64,000 bases of DNA. It comes from JBCCFC01 sp965213595 (GTDB lineage: Bacteria > Chloroflexota > Anaerolineae > Caldilineales > Caldilineaceae). Both the position numbers and the translations under genes were made by a program. The stretch lies in assembly GCA_965213595.1 (NCBI GenBank), contig CBDBZO010000002.1, forward strand, positions 806,001-870,000, in the 5' to 3' direction. The notes under the pieces were generated by a model that had not been told where the DNA came from, ran no database searches, and saw nothing but the letters and a program-made list of their open reading frames with translations. Positions 35,549-43,984 of this stretch are shown here, one piece after another (position 1 is the first letter of the stretch; each line of letters starts with the position of its first letter).

Positions 35549-36675
35549 GTACGCCTACTTCAACCCGTCAATCCACCCGTCAATCCACGGTGCAACCCAA
35601 GCAAACTGAGTTTACGCCGCGCGTTGATCAGCGCCGCAGCCGCCGCACCGAAGAAATCGTGCTGGACGTGAACGACCTGCGCGTCTACTACTTCGTCGAT
35701 GCGGGCACGGTCAAGGGCGTGGACGGCATCAGCTTCTCGCTGCGCAAGGGCACGCGGCTGGGCCTCGTCGGCGAATCCGGCTCGGGCAAATCGACGGCGG
35801 CGCTGGCGCTGATGCGGCTGATCCGCCCGCCGGGCCGCATCGAGAGCGGCCAGATTCTGCTCGACGGCACGGACGTCACCGAGATGAGCGACGACGACGT
35901 GCGTCGCTTCCGCCTCAGCGAAATCAGCATGATTCCACAGGGCGCGATGAATTCGCTCAACCCCGTGATCCCGATCCGCGAGCAAATTCTGGATGCGCTC
36001 AGGGATCACGATATTCAAATGAGCCGCGCCGAAACGCGCGAATTCGTCGCCAACCTGCTCGAATCAGTCGACCTGCCGGCGAATATCGCCGATCGCTACC
36101 CGCACGAGCTGAGCGGCGGCATGAAGCAGCGCGTCTGCATCGCCATCGGCATCTCCATGCAGCCCAAAGTCATCATCGCGGACGAGGCTACGAGCGGGCT
36201 GGACGTGGTGGTGCAGCGGCAGGTGATGGAGACGATTGGTCGCCTGCAGGAGGAGATGGGCAACTCGGTAATCCTGATCGGCCACGACATGGGGCTGATG
36301 GCCCAGTTCGTGGACGAGCTGGCCGTGCTCTACACCAGTAAGATGATGGAGCTGGGTGCGGTCGAGGATATTTTCACCGAGCCGCTCCATCCGTACACGC
36401 AGCTGCTGATCAGCAGCCTGCCGGGGCTGGAGAAGAAGGGTCGCCTACAGGGCATCCCCGGCCTGCCGCCCTCGCAGCGCGAAATGCCGGACGGCTGCGT
36501 CTTCCACCCGCGCTGCCCCTACGCCGAGGACGTCTGCCGCACGGACGTGCCGGTCTACGAGGAGGCCAAGGCCAATCACTTTGTTGCCTGCCATTTTTGG
36601 CGCGACATTCAGGCCGGGCAAAAAGCGCAGACGGCTCAGCACGACGAGATTGACGTGAGCGAGATCGCGGTTTAG
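35545..36675 (+). CDS. Peptide ABC transporter ATPase, DppD/OppD type
   Basis: 376 residues. An N-terminal extension with repeated STRQSTRQST precedes the NBD: Walker A GESGSGKST near residue 79, signature LSGGMKQR, Walker B VIIADEATSGLD. The C-terminal oligopeptide-transporter (HPY) region contains the iron-sulfur-type CVFHPRCPYAEDVC cysteines. Its start overlaps the DppC-type gene. The partner ATPase gene is separated by about 800 bases of inserted sequence. Confidence 0.93.
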   Translation: MSTPTSTRQSTRQSTVQPKQTEFTPRVDQRRSRRTEEIVLDVNDLRVYYFVDAGTVKGVDGISFSLRKGTRLGLVGESGSGKSTAALALMRLIRPPGRIESGQILLDGTDVTEMSDDDVRRFRLSEISMIPQGAMNSLNPVIPIREQILDALRDHDIQMSRAETREFVANLLESVDLPANIADRYPHELSGGMKQRVCIAIGISMQPKVIIADEATSGLDVVVQRQVMETIGRLQEEMGNSVILIGHDMGLMAQFVDELAVLYTSKMMELGAVEDIFTEPLHPYTQLLISSLPGLEKKGRLQGIPGLPPSQREMPDGCVFHPRCPYAEDVCRTDVPVYEEAKANHFVACHFWRDIQAGQKAQTAQHDEIDVSEIAV

Positions 36676-36762
36676 AATTAACGCAATCGTAAGTGCTATG
36701 GTTAAGGAACATTCAGAGGTAGATCAGCGGAAAGATCGGCATTTGTCATTCCCGCCTACGCG

Positions 36763-36885
36763 CAATGTCATTAAGTTAAGGGTTATGTCAATCGGTTTTG
36801 GCCGCAACGCACGGTGACATCTCTGTGTATAGTGTCTGCGTTTGACTGCCCTAAACCGCAGTTTGCGCTTAACTTAATGACATTG
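36763..36885. mobile_element. 123-bp MITE with 18-bp inverted ends and 10-bp target duplication
   Basis: The ends CAATGTCATTAAGTTAAG and CTTAACTTAATGACATTG are perfect inverted repeats. The flanks 36753-36762 and 36886-36895 are both CGCCTACGCG. Removing the element and one copy restores a perfect GTCATTCCCG...CGGGAATGAC palindrome, proving insertion into a pre-existing intergenic repeat. No coding capacity. Target duplication length and ends are compatible with IS4-superfamily transposases (inference). Confidence 0.88.
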
Positions 36886-36985
36886 CGCCTACGCGGGAAT
36901 GACAAAGTTTGATGTCTCCGCTGAACCACGTTACCTCTAAGGCCATTCCAGGAAATTAACTATACCAGGATAAGCCACGTTGGAT

Positions 36986-37086
36986 GTGCGACGCACCTCA
37001 GAAGGTGCGTCGCACGGTCGACTGTCTCTCTGGTGCGGCCAACACAACCTACGGTGCGTTGCACTTTCCCAAGTGCGACGCACCTC
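36986..37086. repeat. Repeats of GTGCGACGCACC type
   Basis: GTGCGACGCACC...GGTGCGTCGCAC forms a tight hairpin (36986-37015) and further GGTGCGTTGCAC/AGTGCGACGCACC words follow to 37086. A common dispersed intergenic repeat. A TATACTTATAAT-like promoter follows near 37103-37117. Confidence 0.7.
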
Positions 37087-37160
37087 CATCATAATCAGCC
37101 GTGGTATACTTATAATCTTGGATTAGCCTAAGCGTTTCTTGGTTATCTAAAATACGAACG

Positions 37161-37472
37161 ATGCAACATATTCAAGTCAAATGGCATCAAGAGCATCTCG
37201 ACGAACCAGTAGGGATTTACGGTAAGTACAACACCGAAGGCTGGGAAATGCGCAAGCTCGAAGTATTCCGCAGTGGCTCCGTCGGCTACGTCGATGCTCA
37301 ACAACAAGTAGGAACGAGCGCGTTAGCAGAAGTAAAACTGTCCGCTATCAACGAGATCAATGCCGATCCGCAATTTAGCGCGCGCGAAATCGAACCATCT
37401 CAATTTGAAAGGCTCTGGCGCTGGGCCGCGACCCAACCCGTCCACGCCGCGCCGCAAGGTATCCCCGCATAA
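37161..37472 (+). CDS. DUF6881-type small protein
   Basis: 103 residues. The pattern KWHQEHLDEPVGIYGKYN...WEMRKLEVFRSGSVGY fits the DUF6881 family of small proteins with unknown role, often near toxin or immunity-type genes. Its stop (TAA 37470-37472) overlaps the ATG of the following ATPase gene by one base, so translation of the ATPase is coupled to this gene. It appears to have entered the peptide importer operon together with surrounding repeats. Confidence 0.65.
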   Translation: MQHIQVKWHQEHLDEPVGIYGKYNTEGWEMRKLEVFRSGSVGYVDAQQQVGTSALAEVKLSAINEINADPQFSAREIEPSQFERLWRWAATQPVHAAPQGIPA

Positions 37473-38527
37473 TGGCAAACACACCCCTTCTCGAACTACG
37501 CAACGTGACCAAGAAGTTTGGCGGCAGCCTGCTGGAGCCGGAAAAAGGCGTCATCGCGCTGGACAATATATCGCTCAAGATTGAGACGGAGACGCCGACG
37601 CTGCTGACTGTCGCTGGCGAGAGCGGCAGCGGTAAATCCACCATGGGTTACACGCTGCTCGGTTTTCAAGTGCCCACCAAGGGCGAAGTGCTCTACAACG
37701 GCAAAAATTTGCAAAATCTCTCGCGCGGCGAAAAGTGGCAGTTCCGCCAGGACGTGCAGGCCATTTTTCAAGACCCGTTCGCCGTCTACAACCCCTTCTA
37801 CAAGGTCGATCACCTGCTGCGCGTGCCGCTGCGTCGCTTCAAGCTGGCGACCTCGCGCAAGGAAGTGCAGATGAAGATCGAGGAGGCGCTGGAGAGCGTC
37901 GGCCTGCGACCGCAGGAGACGCTGGGCCGCTTTCCGCACCAGCTCAGCGGCGGCCAGCGACAGCGGCTCGTCGTCGCCCGCGCGCTGCTCATGCGCCCCA
38001 AGCTGATCGTTGCCGATGAGCCGGTCTCAATGGTGGACGCTTCGCTGCGCGCCACGATCTTGGAGGCGCTGCGCACAATCAAAGACGAATTCGGCATTTC
38101 GATCTTCTACGTCACCCACGATCTCACCACCGCCTACCACATCAGCGACAACATTCTGATTTTGTACCAGGGCACCATCCGCGAGGCGGGCGATGTCGAC
38201 CTCGTGATCAAGGACCCCAAGGACCCCTATACCCAGCTGCTGATTCGCTCGATTCCCTGGCCGGACATTTCGCGCCGCTGGGGCGAAGGCTCGGAGCTGG
38301 TGATGCGCGCGGGCGAAACGCGCGGCAGCGTCACCGGCGGCTGCAAGTTTGCCGATCGCTGCCCCCACGTCATGGACATCTGTCGCCAAGAGCGCCCGCC
38401 CCTCTTCCGGCTGGACGACAAACGCGCCGCCTCCTGCTTCCTCTACGACGACCAGCCGACGTTGAGCCGCGATCAGGTGAACGAACTCTTCTCGGTCAAC
38501 GGGGCCGTGCCGCAGGCGGCGGATTAG
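37472..38527 (+). CDS. Peptide ABC transporter ATPase, DppF/OppF type
   Basis: 351 residues: Walker A GESGSGKST near residue 51, Q-loop QAIFQDPFAVYNPFY, signature LSGGQRQR, Walker B LIVADEPVSMVD, and the C-terminal CKFADRCPHVMDIC cysteine region. It pairs with the DppD-type subunit to energise peptide uptake. It starts inside the stop codon of the DUF6881 gene and has no independent Shine-Dalgarno of note. Last gene of the importer locus. Confidence 0.93.
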   Translation: MANTPLLELRNVTKKFGGSLLEPEKGVIALDNISLKIETETPTLLTVAGESGSGKSTMGYTLLGFQVPTKGEVLYNGKNLQNLSRGEKWQFRQDVQAIFQDPFAVYNPFYKVDHLLRVPLRRFKLATSRKEVQMKIEEALESVGLRPQETLGRFPHQLSGGQRQRLVVARALLMRPKLIVADEPVSMVDASLRATILEALRTIKDEFGISIFYVTHDLTTAYHISDNILILYQGTIREAGDVDLVIKDPKDPYTQLLIRSIPWPDISRRWGEGSELVMRAGETRGSVTGGCKFADRCPHVMDICRQERPPLFRLDDKRAASCFLYDDQPTLSRDQVNELFSVNGAVPQAAD

Positions 38528-38556
38528 CCCTCGCTTTAGAAGACAACTAGCAGATT

Positions 38557-38626
38557 GAGCGGATCAGGCGGATGAAGACGGATTTTCTGATCCGCTTAAA
38601 TCCGTTTAATCCGCCCAATCCGCTCA
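38557..38626. repeat. Palindromic intergenic repeat, GAGCGGAT...ATCCGCTC
   Basis: GAGCGGATCAGGCGGATGAAGACGGATTTT is mirrored by ATCCGCTTAAATCCGTTTAATCCGCCCAATCCGCTC. Same family as 15779-15849. It lies between the importer stop and the T-box promoter and may also end transcription of the importer. Confidence 0.75.
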
Positions 38627-38634
38627 CTGTTCCC

Positions 38635-38663
38635 TTGACAATCCCACTATAACGACATAGAAT
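38635..38663 (+). promoter_or_regulatory. Promoter of the T-box leader
   Basis: TTGACA (38635-38640), a 17-base spacer and TAGAAT (38658-38663). Predicted start near 38670, just before stem I of the T-box. Confidence 0.75.
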
Positions 38664-38689
38664 TATCGCAATCAAATACTGTAAACCCA

Positions 38690-39053
38690 AATGCATTGAT
38701 GGAGCCGAGTAGACGCGCGAACGTCTGACAGCGAGCCGGGGGCGGTGGAAGCCCGGCAGTCCCTCGCGTGTTGAAGATCTCTCCGGAGCAGCGGCCTGAA
38801 CAGTTGTCAGTGAACAGTAATCAGTTTTTGGAATCGGGTGACCGACAGCGAACTGATTACTGCCAACTGAGTACTGATGACTTGAGTAAGCGTCGACGGC
38901 CACGCGGCCCGTTATGCCGCGGCGAACTCGATGATTTTGTTTTATCGGCTTCGCAATAAGGTGCTTGACCTTGCCCTAGGGCAGGTTGAGAACCGGGGTG
39001 GTACCGCGGACTCTTCGAGCCCGTCCCCGATCGTGGGGGATGGGCTTTTTGTT
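38690..39053 (+). ncRNA. T-box riboswitch, probably tRNA-Ile responsive, transcription-attenuating
   Basis: The T-box sequence TGGTACCGCG (38999-39008) is followed by an intrinsic terminator. Stem I elements are present: GAGTAGA, the AGCGAGCC and GGTGGAAGCC distal-loop words, and an upper helix ACGCGCGA/TCGCGTGT. The 3' side of the specifier loop reads TTGAAGATCTC, containing ATC (Ile, 38777-38779); GAT (Asp) overlaps it. TGGT pairs with a discriminator A73, which fits tRNA-Ile and not tRNA-Asp. A repeat-like insertion (about 38805-38880) lies between stem I and the antiterminator. The natural target, ileS, begins 1.2 kb downstream, behind an opposite-strand toxin-antitoxin pair. Confidence 0.92.
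39018..39053 (+). terminator. T-box terminator hairpin
   Basis: AGCCCGTCCCC and GGGGATGGGCT pair around GATC, followed by TTTTTGTT. It is the alternative to the antiterminator formed with TGGTACCGCG. Confidence 0.88.
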
Positions 39054-39074
39054 GTGCGGAGTTTTGGGGCGTTT

Positions 39075-39539
39075 TCAAAAATGAGCCAGCGGATTATCCG
39101 TTGCCAGCCCTTCCGCTTGTGCGGCGACGAGGAGGTCGTTGTCGGCGGCGACAAAAGTGAATGGGGAACTATCCTGATCGGTGAGTGAAGCAAAATTTTC
39201 GAGTGCCGTGGCTAACTGTACGGCATCGTAGCCGCGCAGCCGGTGGCTTTGCGTCAGTGTAACAGCTTTGTCAATGACGACGCGGTCTGTCTTCAAAATA
39301 AAATACCGCTGCTGGCAATCAGCCAGGAAGCGGTTAAGGAGGCGACGTCGCCGCGCAACGGAAATGCCTTGCGGTGCGCGACTGCGGGCGGCAAGAACGG
39401 CGGCGACTTCAGCCAGCGTGATCTCAGCCAATACAACTAGAATTTCAGCATCGGTCACTGTGGAAGTGACCCAAGACGTACCAACTTCGTGCAGGTAATG
39501 CTTGACTATTGCACTGGTATCGAAGAAGCAAATGTTCAC
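39075..39539 (-). CDS. PIN-domain ribonuclease toxin, VapC type
   Basis: 154 residues. PIN fold with acidic residues at the expected places: FFDTSAIVKHYLHE at the N-terminus, Glu in ITLAEVAAVLAA, Asp in RGYDAVQLATA and FVAADNDLLVAA. The likely action is magnesium-dependent RNA cleavage held in check by the upstream antitoxin, whose gene overlaps it by four bases. It lies antisense to any transcript running from the T-box to ileS. Confidence 0.88.
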   Translation of the reverse strand: MNICFFDTSAIVKHYLHEVGTSWVTSTVTDAEILVVLAEITLAEVAAVLAARSRAPQGISVARRRRLLNRFLADCQQRYFILKTDRVVIDKAVTLTQSHRLRGYDAVQLATALENFASLTDQDSSPFTFVAADNDLLVAAQAEGLATDNPLAHF

Positions 39540-39886
39540 CCTTTCGGACCTCGCTGCTGGTCAACAAGCTCGCTCAATGACGGGCCACTGGTTTGCGCCA
39601 ACCATTCACGAACTTCTTCATGTGTGGGGACGCCATAAGTGTCGATGTGCTTCTCTAGCTCCGGACCCAGTGAGCGCAACACGCCTGCTGCTTCTAGCCG
39701 CTGACGAAAGCGTTCACGCGTTTCTTCTACTGAGGCCTGAGATGTGCCGTTAATCTCGGTGGCCGCGTCAAAATTTTGCTCGACCAAATCGCGCACGAGA
39801 CTATCAACAGATTGGCGCTGCTTGCGAGCTTGCTGTTCGACACGCCGATACGTTTGGGGAGAAACTTCAATCGTGATTTGGCTCAT
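39536..39886 (-). CDS. Antitoxin of the VapBC-type pair
   Basis: 116 residues. An N-terminal ribbon-helix-helix-like segment (MSQITIEVSPQTYRRVEQQARKQ) for operator binding is followed by a helical toxin-binding tail with EEVREWLAQ. Its last four bases overlap vapC (ATGA), so the two are translated together. Longer than classical VapB. The pair separates the T-box riboswitch from ileS. Confidence 0.82.
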   Translation of the reverse strand: MSQITIEVSPQTYRRVEQQARKQRQSVDSLVRDLVEQNFDAATEINGTSQASVEETRERFRQRLEAAGVLRSLGPELEKHIDTYGVPTHEEVREWLAQTSGPSLSELVDQQRGPKG

Positions 39887-40267
39887 GGAACGCTCTCCGT
39901 TGCGTAAAGAAAAATGTAGGCTCGCTCAAGTATAGATGAAGGTGGACAAATAGACAAGGGATTTTCGGGAATCTGCAATGCGCTTCAACGCGTTTCGCAA
40001 CCCAGGCGGCGAATTCATTCGTCGCCGGTCGTGGCCAACGAGGCGGGGTGGATCGGGGCGGAAGTGACGGTCACGGCCCAGCCGTTGGTCGGTTCCGCTA
40101 CCTGTCGTCGGGTCATGACAGTCACCTTGACCATCTTGGGTGGATAACGATTTTCTTGAAACCGCCCGCCGTCAACCTGTCGATTGACAAACGAAAAATC
40201 ACGGCAGCAACCTGAAAACACAACCGACCCGCAATAAGCAATACGCACTAAGCAATAGGAGCCTCTT
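39887..40267. other. Leader region of ileS, no gene assigned
   Basis: About 380 bases between the antitoxin start and ileS. It contains the hairpin GGCGGCGAATTCATTCGTCGCC near 40007-40026 and a GGAG Shine-Dalgarno just before ileS. Short ORFs exist on both strands but match nothing I recognise. No second T-box was found here. Confidence 0.5.
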
Positions 40268-43200
40268 ATGTTCCAACCAACCGACAACAAAGTCGACTTC
40301 GTAAAACTCGAACACGACACCCTCGACTTCTGGCGCGAGACGGACGCGTTCCAGAAGGGGCGCGAATTACGAAAGGGCGGCGAGCCCTGGTCGTTTATCG
40401 ACGGGCCGATTACGGCCAACAACCCCATGGGCGTGCATCACGGCTGGGGGCGGACCTTTAAGGATTTGTACAATCGCTTTTGGGCCATGCGCGGGCGCGA
40501 GCTGCGCTACCAGCAGGGCTTTGACTGCCAGGGGCTGTGGGTCGAGGTGGAGGTGGAAAAGGCCTTTGGCTTCCAGTCCAAGAAGGATATCGAGGAATTT
40601 GGGCTGGACCGCTTTGTGCGCGCGTGCAAGGAGCGGGTGCTGCGCTTTGCGGCGGTGCAGACGCAGCAGTCGCAGCGGCTGGGCTACTGGATGGAGTGGA
40701 ACGACACCGAGCGGCTGACCGCGCTGGCCGACCAACTCGCGGAGTCGCCGATGGAGACGATTACCTACGAGGGGCCGTCCGGCACGGTGACGGACACGGT
40801 GGAGCAGGTGGTGGGGCAGCTGGGCCTGCCGCAGCTGGGCGGCTCGTACTTCACCTTCTCCAACGAAAACAACTACATGATCTGGACCTTTCTCAAGCGC
40901 TGCTTTGAGAAGGGCTGGCTCTATCGCGGCGCGGACGTGATGCCGTGGTGCCCCCGCTGCGCCACGGGCATCAGCCAGCACGAAATCGTCACCGACGGCT
41001 ACCGCGACGTGACCCACCGCGCCGTCACCGTGCGCTTTCCGCTGCGCGACAAACCCGGCGAATCACTCCTGATTTGGACGACCACGCCGTGGACGCTGAG
41101 CAGCAACGTGGCCGCAGCGGTGGGGCCGGAGCTGACCTACCTCAAGGTCAAACAGGGTGACGAGGTGCTCTACCTGAGCAAGGGCACGAGCAAGATGCTG
41201 CGCGGCGAGCAGGGCAAGGATTGGGAAGTGCTCGGCACGCTTAAGGGCAAGGAGATGGTCGGCTGGGCCTACGACGGGCCGTTTGACGACCTGCCCGCGG
41301 CGCAGGCCGTTGGCGGCGTCACGGCGCTGGACGAGTTCAAGCGCGGCGTTGAGCTTTCGGCGGCGCAGGCGCACCGCATCATCGCCGCCGACTACGTGGG
41401 CGAGGACGAGGGCACGGGCATTGTCCACATTGCGCCGGGCTGTGGCGCGGAGGACTTCGCGCTGGGCCGCGAGCACGGCCTGCCGATTCTCGCGCCGCTG
41501 AACGACGAAGGCTATTTTGTCGACGGCTACGGCTGGCAGACGGGCGTGCAGGTCAGCGATATCGCCGAGCTGGTCTTTGACGATCTCGACAAGAAGGGGC
41601 TGCTCTACAACGTCGCCCCCTACACCCACCGCTACCCGACCTGCTGGCGCTGCGCCACCGAGCTGGTCTTCCGCTTTGTGGACGAGTGGTTTATCAATAT
41701 GGGCAAGCTGTACGACAAACCGCGCAGCGAGGTCACCCCCGAAGAAAAAGAGCGGAGCCTGCGCTACCAGATTATGGAGAGCGTGGACGAGGCCAACTGG
41801 TATCCCGATTTTGGGCAGGCGAGGGAGCAGGACTGGCTGCGCAACATGCACGACTGGATGATTTCCAAGAAGCGCTACTGGGGGCTGGCGCTGCCAATTT
41901 GGACGTGCAAGGAGTGCAGCGCCTTTGTCGTGATCGGCGACAAGGAGGAGCTGCGCGAGAAGGCCGTTGCGGGCTGGGAGGAGTTTGAGGGGCACACGCC
42001 GCACCGGCCATTCATCGACAAGGTCAAGGTCGCCTGCCCCGAATGTGGCAAGCCGATTTCGCGCATCCCGGAGGTGGGCAACCCCTGGCTGGACGCGGGC
42101 ATCGTCGGCTTTAGCACGCTGCGCTACCGCGAGGATCGGGAGTACTGGCAGGAGTGGTTCCCGGCGGATCTCGTCACCGAGAGCTTTCCGGGCCAGTTTC
42201 GCAACTGGTTCTACAGCCTGCTCGCCATGAGCACGGTCATCGCCGAGCGCGGGCCGTTCAAAAACTTGTTTAGCTACGCCACGCTGCTGGCCGAGGATGG
42301 CCGCGAGATGCACAAATCGTGGGGCAACTCCATCGAGTTTAACGAGGCTGCGGACAAGATGGGCGTGGACACCATGCGCTGGCTCTACTGTGCGCACAAG
42401 CCGGAGAACAACCTGCTCTTTGGCTACAACCGCGCCGACGACGTGCGCCGCCGCGTGCTGATTCCGCTCTGGAACGTCTACAGCTTCTTTACCACCTACG
42501 CTGCGCTGGACGAGTGGACGCCGGAGTGGGATTCGTTTGATCCGGAACATCCCGAAGGCGCAACGCCGCAGAGCGACAACCCGCTCGACCAGTGGATGCT
42601 GGCCCGGCTCAACGAAGTGCTGCCCCGCGTCACCGAGTCGCTGGAGCGCTACGATGCCTTTGCCGCCACGCTCGTGATCGAGCCGCTGCTGGATGACCTG
42701 ACGAACTGGTACGTGCGTCGCTCGCGTCGCCGCTTCTGGCGCGCCAAGCCCGCAGTCGCCGGGGCCGACGCGGACAAGGCCAGCGCCTACGCCACGCTCT
42801 GGCACGTGCTTGTCAAGCTCACGCGCATGATGTCGCCGATGATGCCCTTTGTGACCGAGAACATCTACCAAAACCTCGTGCGCAACGTGCAGCCGAAGGC
42901 CTACGGAAGCATCCACCACACTATCTGGCCGGAGGCCGACCCGTCCGCCGTCGACCGCACGCTGGTCGAGCAGATGGAGCTGGCCCGTCGCGTCGCCTCG
43001 CTGGGGTTGAGCGCGCGCAGCAACGCGGGGCTCAAGGTGCGCCAACCGCTGGCCCAGGTGCTCGTCCACGCGGGCGAAGGCGTGCGTGACCTCGCCGCCC
43101 CGCTGGTGGACATTGTCACCGACGAGCTCAACGTCAAGGCGCTCAACTTTGTCGAGCAGGCCGACGCGCTCATGGGCTACCGCATCCTGCCGGACAACCG

Positions 43201-43708
43201 CGCGCTGGGCCCGCGCTTTGGCAAGCAGTTCCCGCAGGTGCGCCAGGCCCTGGCCGACCTCGACCCGGCAGCGGTCGCGTCGGCGGTTGACGCCGGCGAG
43301 CCGGTGTCGATCACGCTGGACGGCGAGCCGGTCGCGCTGGCAGCGGACGAAGTCGTCGTGCAGACCGAGCCCGCCGAGGGCCTCGCCGTCGCCGCCGAAA
43401 AGGGCGTCACCGTCGGCATCGACACCGCGCTCACGCCCCAGCTCGAACAGGAAGGCCACGCCCGCGAACTCGTCCGCCACATCCAGCAGCTGCGCAAGGA
43501 TGCCGGCCTCGACATCAGCGACCGCATCACCCTCTACGTCGCCGACACCCCGCTCGTGCGCTCGGTGCTCGACGGCTTCGGCGATTACGTGCAGGCGGAG
43601 ACGTTGACGACGGAGCTGCGGTCGAATGGGGTAGTGGTCGATGGGGTGGCGTCGACGAGCTTTGTGTTGGGCGGGGAAGAGGTGACGGTCGGGGTGGAGC
43701 GGGTGTAG
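40268..43708 (+). CDS. ileS: Isoleucine-tRNA ligase with GXHH signature
   Basis: 1146 residues with the class I synthetase layout: Rossmann core, CP1 editing insertion (about 190-400), anticodon-binding C-terminus. The HXGH motif is replaced by GVHH (residues 55-58, in PMGVHHGWGR), and the KMSKS position reads MHKSWGNS. GXHH is a known natural variant of type 2 IleRS, reported to confer very high resistance to mupirocin. The anticodon region (LTNWYVRRSRRRFW) is standard. The start has GGAG upstream. Charging of tRNA-Ile is the expected function, and the T-box upstream supports it. The 3' end is followed by an intrinsic terminator. Confidence 0.93.
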   Translation: MFQPTDNKVDFVKLEHDTLDFWRETDAFQKGRELRKGGEPWSFIDGPITANNPMGVHHGWGRTFKDLYNRFWAMRGRELRYQQGFDCQGLWVEVEVEKAFGFQSKKDIEEFGLDRFVRACKERVLRFAAVQTQQSQRLGYWMEWNDTERLTALADQLAESPMETITYEGPSGTVTDTVEQVVGQLGLPQLGGSYFTFSNENNYMIWTFLKRCFEKGWLYRGADVMPWCPRCATGISQHEIVTDGYRDVTHRAVTVRFPLRDKPGESLLIWTTTPWTLSSNVAAAVGPELTYLKVKQGDEVLYLSKGTSKMLRGEQGKDWEVLGTLKGKEMVGWAYDGPFDDLPAAQAVGGVTALDEFKRGVELSAAQAHRIIAADYVGEDEGTGIVHIAPGCGAEDFALGREHGLPILAPLNDEGYFVDGYGWQTGVQVSDIAELVFDDLDKKGLLYNVAPYTHRYPTCWRCATELVFRFVDEWFINMGKLYDKPRSEVTPEEKERSLRYQIMESVDEANWYPDFGQAREQDWLRNMHDWMISKKRYWGLALPIWTCKECSAFVVIGDKEELREKAVAGWEEFEGHTPHRPFIDKVKVACPECGKPISRIPEVGNPWLDAGIVGFSTLRYREDREYWQEWFPADLVTESFPGQFRNWFYSLLAMSTVIAERGPFKNLFSYATLLAEDGREMHKSWGNSIEFNEAADKMGVDTMRWLYCAHKPENNLLFGYNRADDVRRRVLIPLWNVYSFFTTYAALDEWTPEWDSFDPEHPEGATPQSDNPLDQWMLARLNEVLPRVTESLERYDAFAATLVIEPLLDDLTNWYVRRSRRRFWRAKPAVAGADADKASAYATLWHVLVKLTRMMSPMMPFVTENIYQNLVRNVQPKAYGSIHHTIWPEADPSAVDRTLVEQMELARRVASLGLSARSNAGLKVRQPLAQVLVHAGEGVRDLAAPLVDIVTDELNVKALNFVEQADALMGYRILPDNRALGPRFGKQFPQVRQALADLDPAAVASAVDAGEPVSITLDGEPVALAADEVVVQTEPAEGLAVAAEKGVTVGIDTALTPQLEQEGHARELVRHIQQLRKDAGLDISDRITLYVADTPLVRSVLDGFGDYVQAETLTTELRSNGVVVDGVASTSFVLGGEEVTVGVERV

Positions 43709-43721
43709 GGAGAAGCAAAAA

Positions 43722-43760
43722 ATCAAAAACGGAATGGGCAGCATCCATTTCGTTTTTGAT
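43722..43760 (+). terminator. Intrinsic terminator of ileS
   Basis: ATCAAAAACGGAATGG and CCATTTCGTTTTTGAT pair with one bulged G around a short loop, beginning about 14 bases after the stop. Confidence 0.8.
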
Positions 43761-43984
43761 ACTTATTATCAGATCTGGGTTTGGGAGAATGTAACTGTGT
43801 GGATTGGAATTGCGGCGGCAGCTATTATATGGGGTTGAGATAGTTTCGATCCCCTCACTGCCGGGGCCATTCTTGTAGATGTTCGAGGGCGACAGGTAAC
43901 GTGATAAAGTAAATCCGTGAACTGGTCCGCCGCATCCAACAACTAGGCAAAAATGATTGCGACTTGTTCATGCTGGGCACCATC

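Noticed and set aside
36986..37086. Operator sites for a regulator of the importer
   Set aside because: The GTGCGACGCACC words belong to a dispersed repeat type, so a specific regulatory role is not supported.
39887..40267. A second T-box or other riboswitch directly before ileS
   Set aside because: No TGGNACCGCG word or terminator is present here; only a single hairpin.
40015..40428. Minus-strand ORF upstream of ileS
   Set aside because: Overlaps the 5' end of ileS; only a short unrecognised peptide lies outside it.
41063..43744. 893-codon minus-strand ORF opposite ileS
   Set aside because: Antisense shadow of a GC-rich conserved gene; no recognisable domain.
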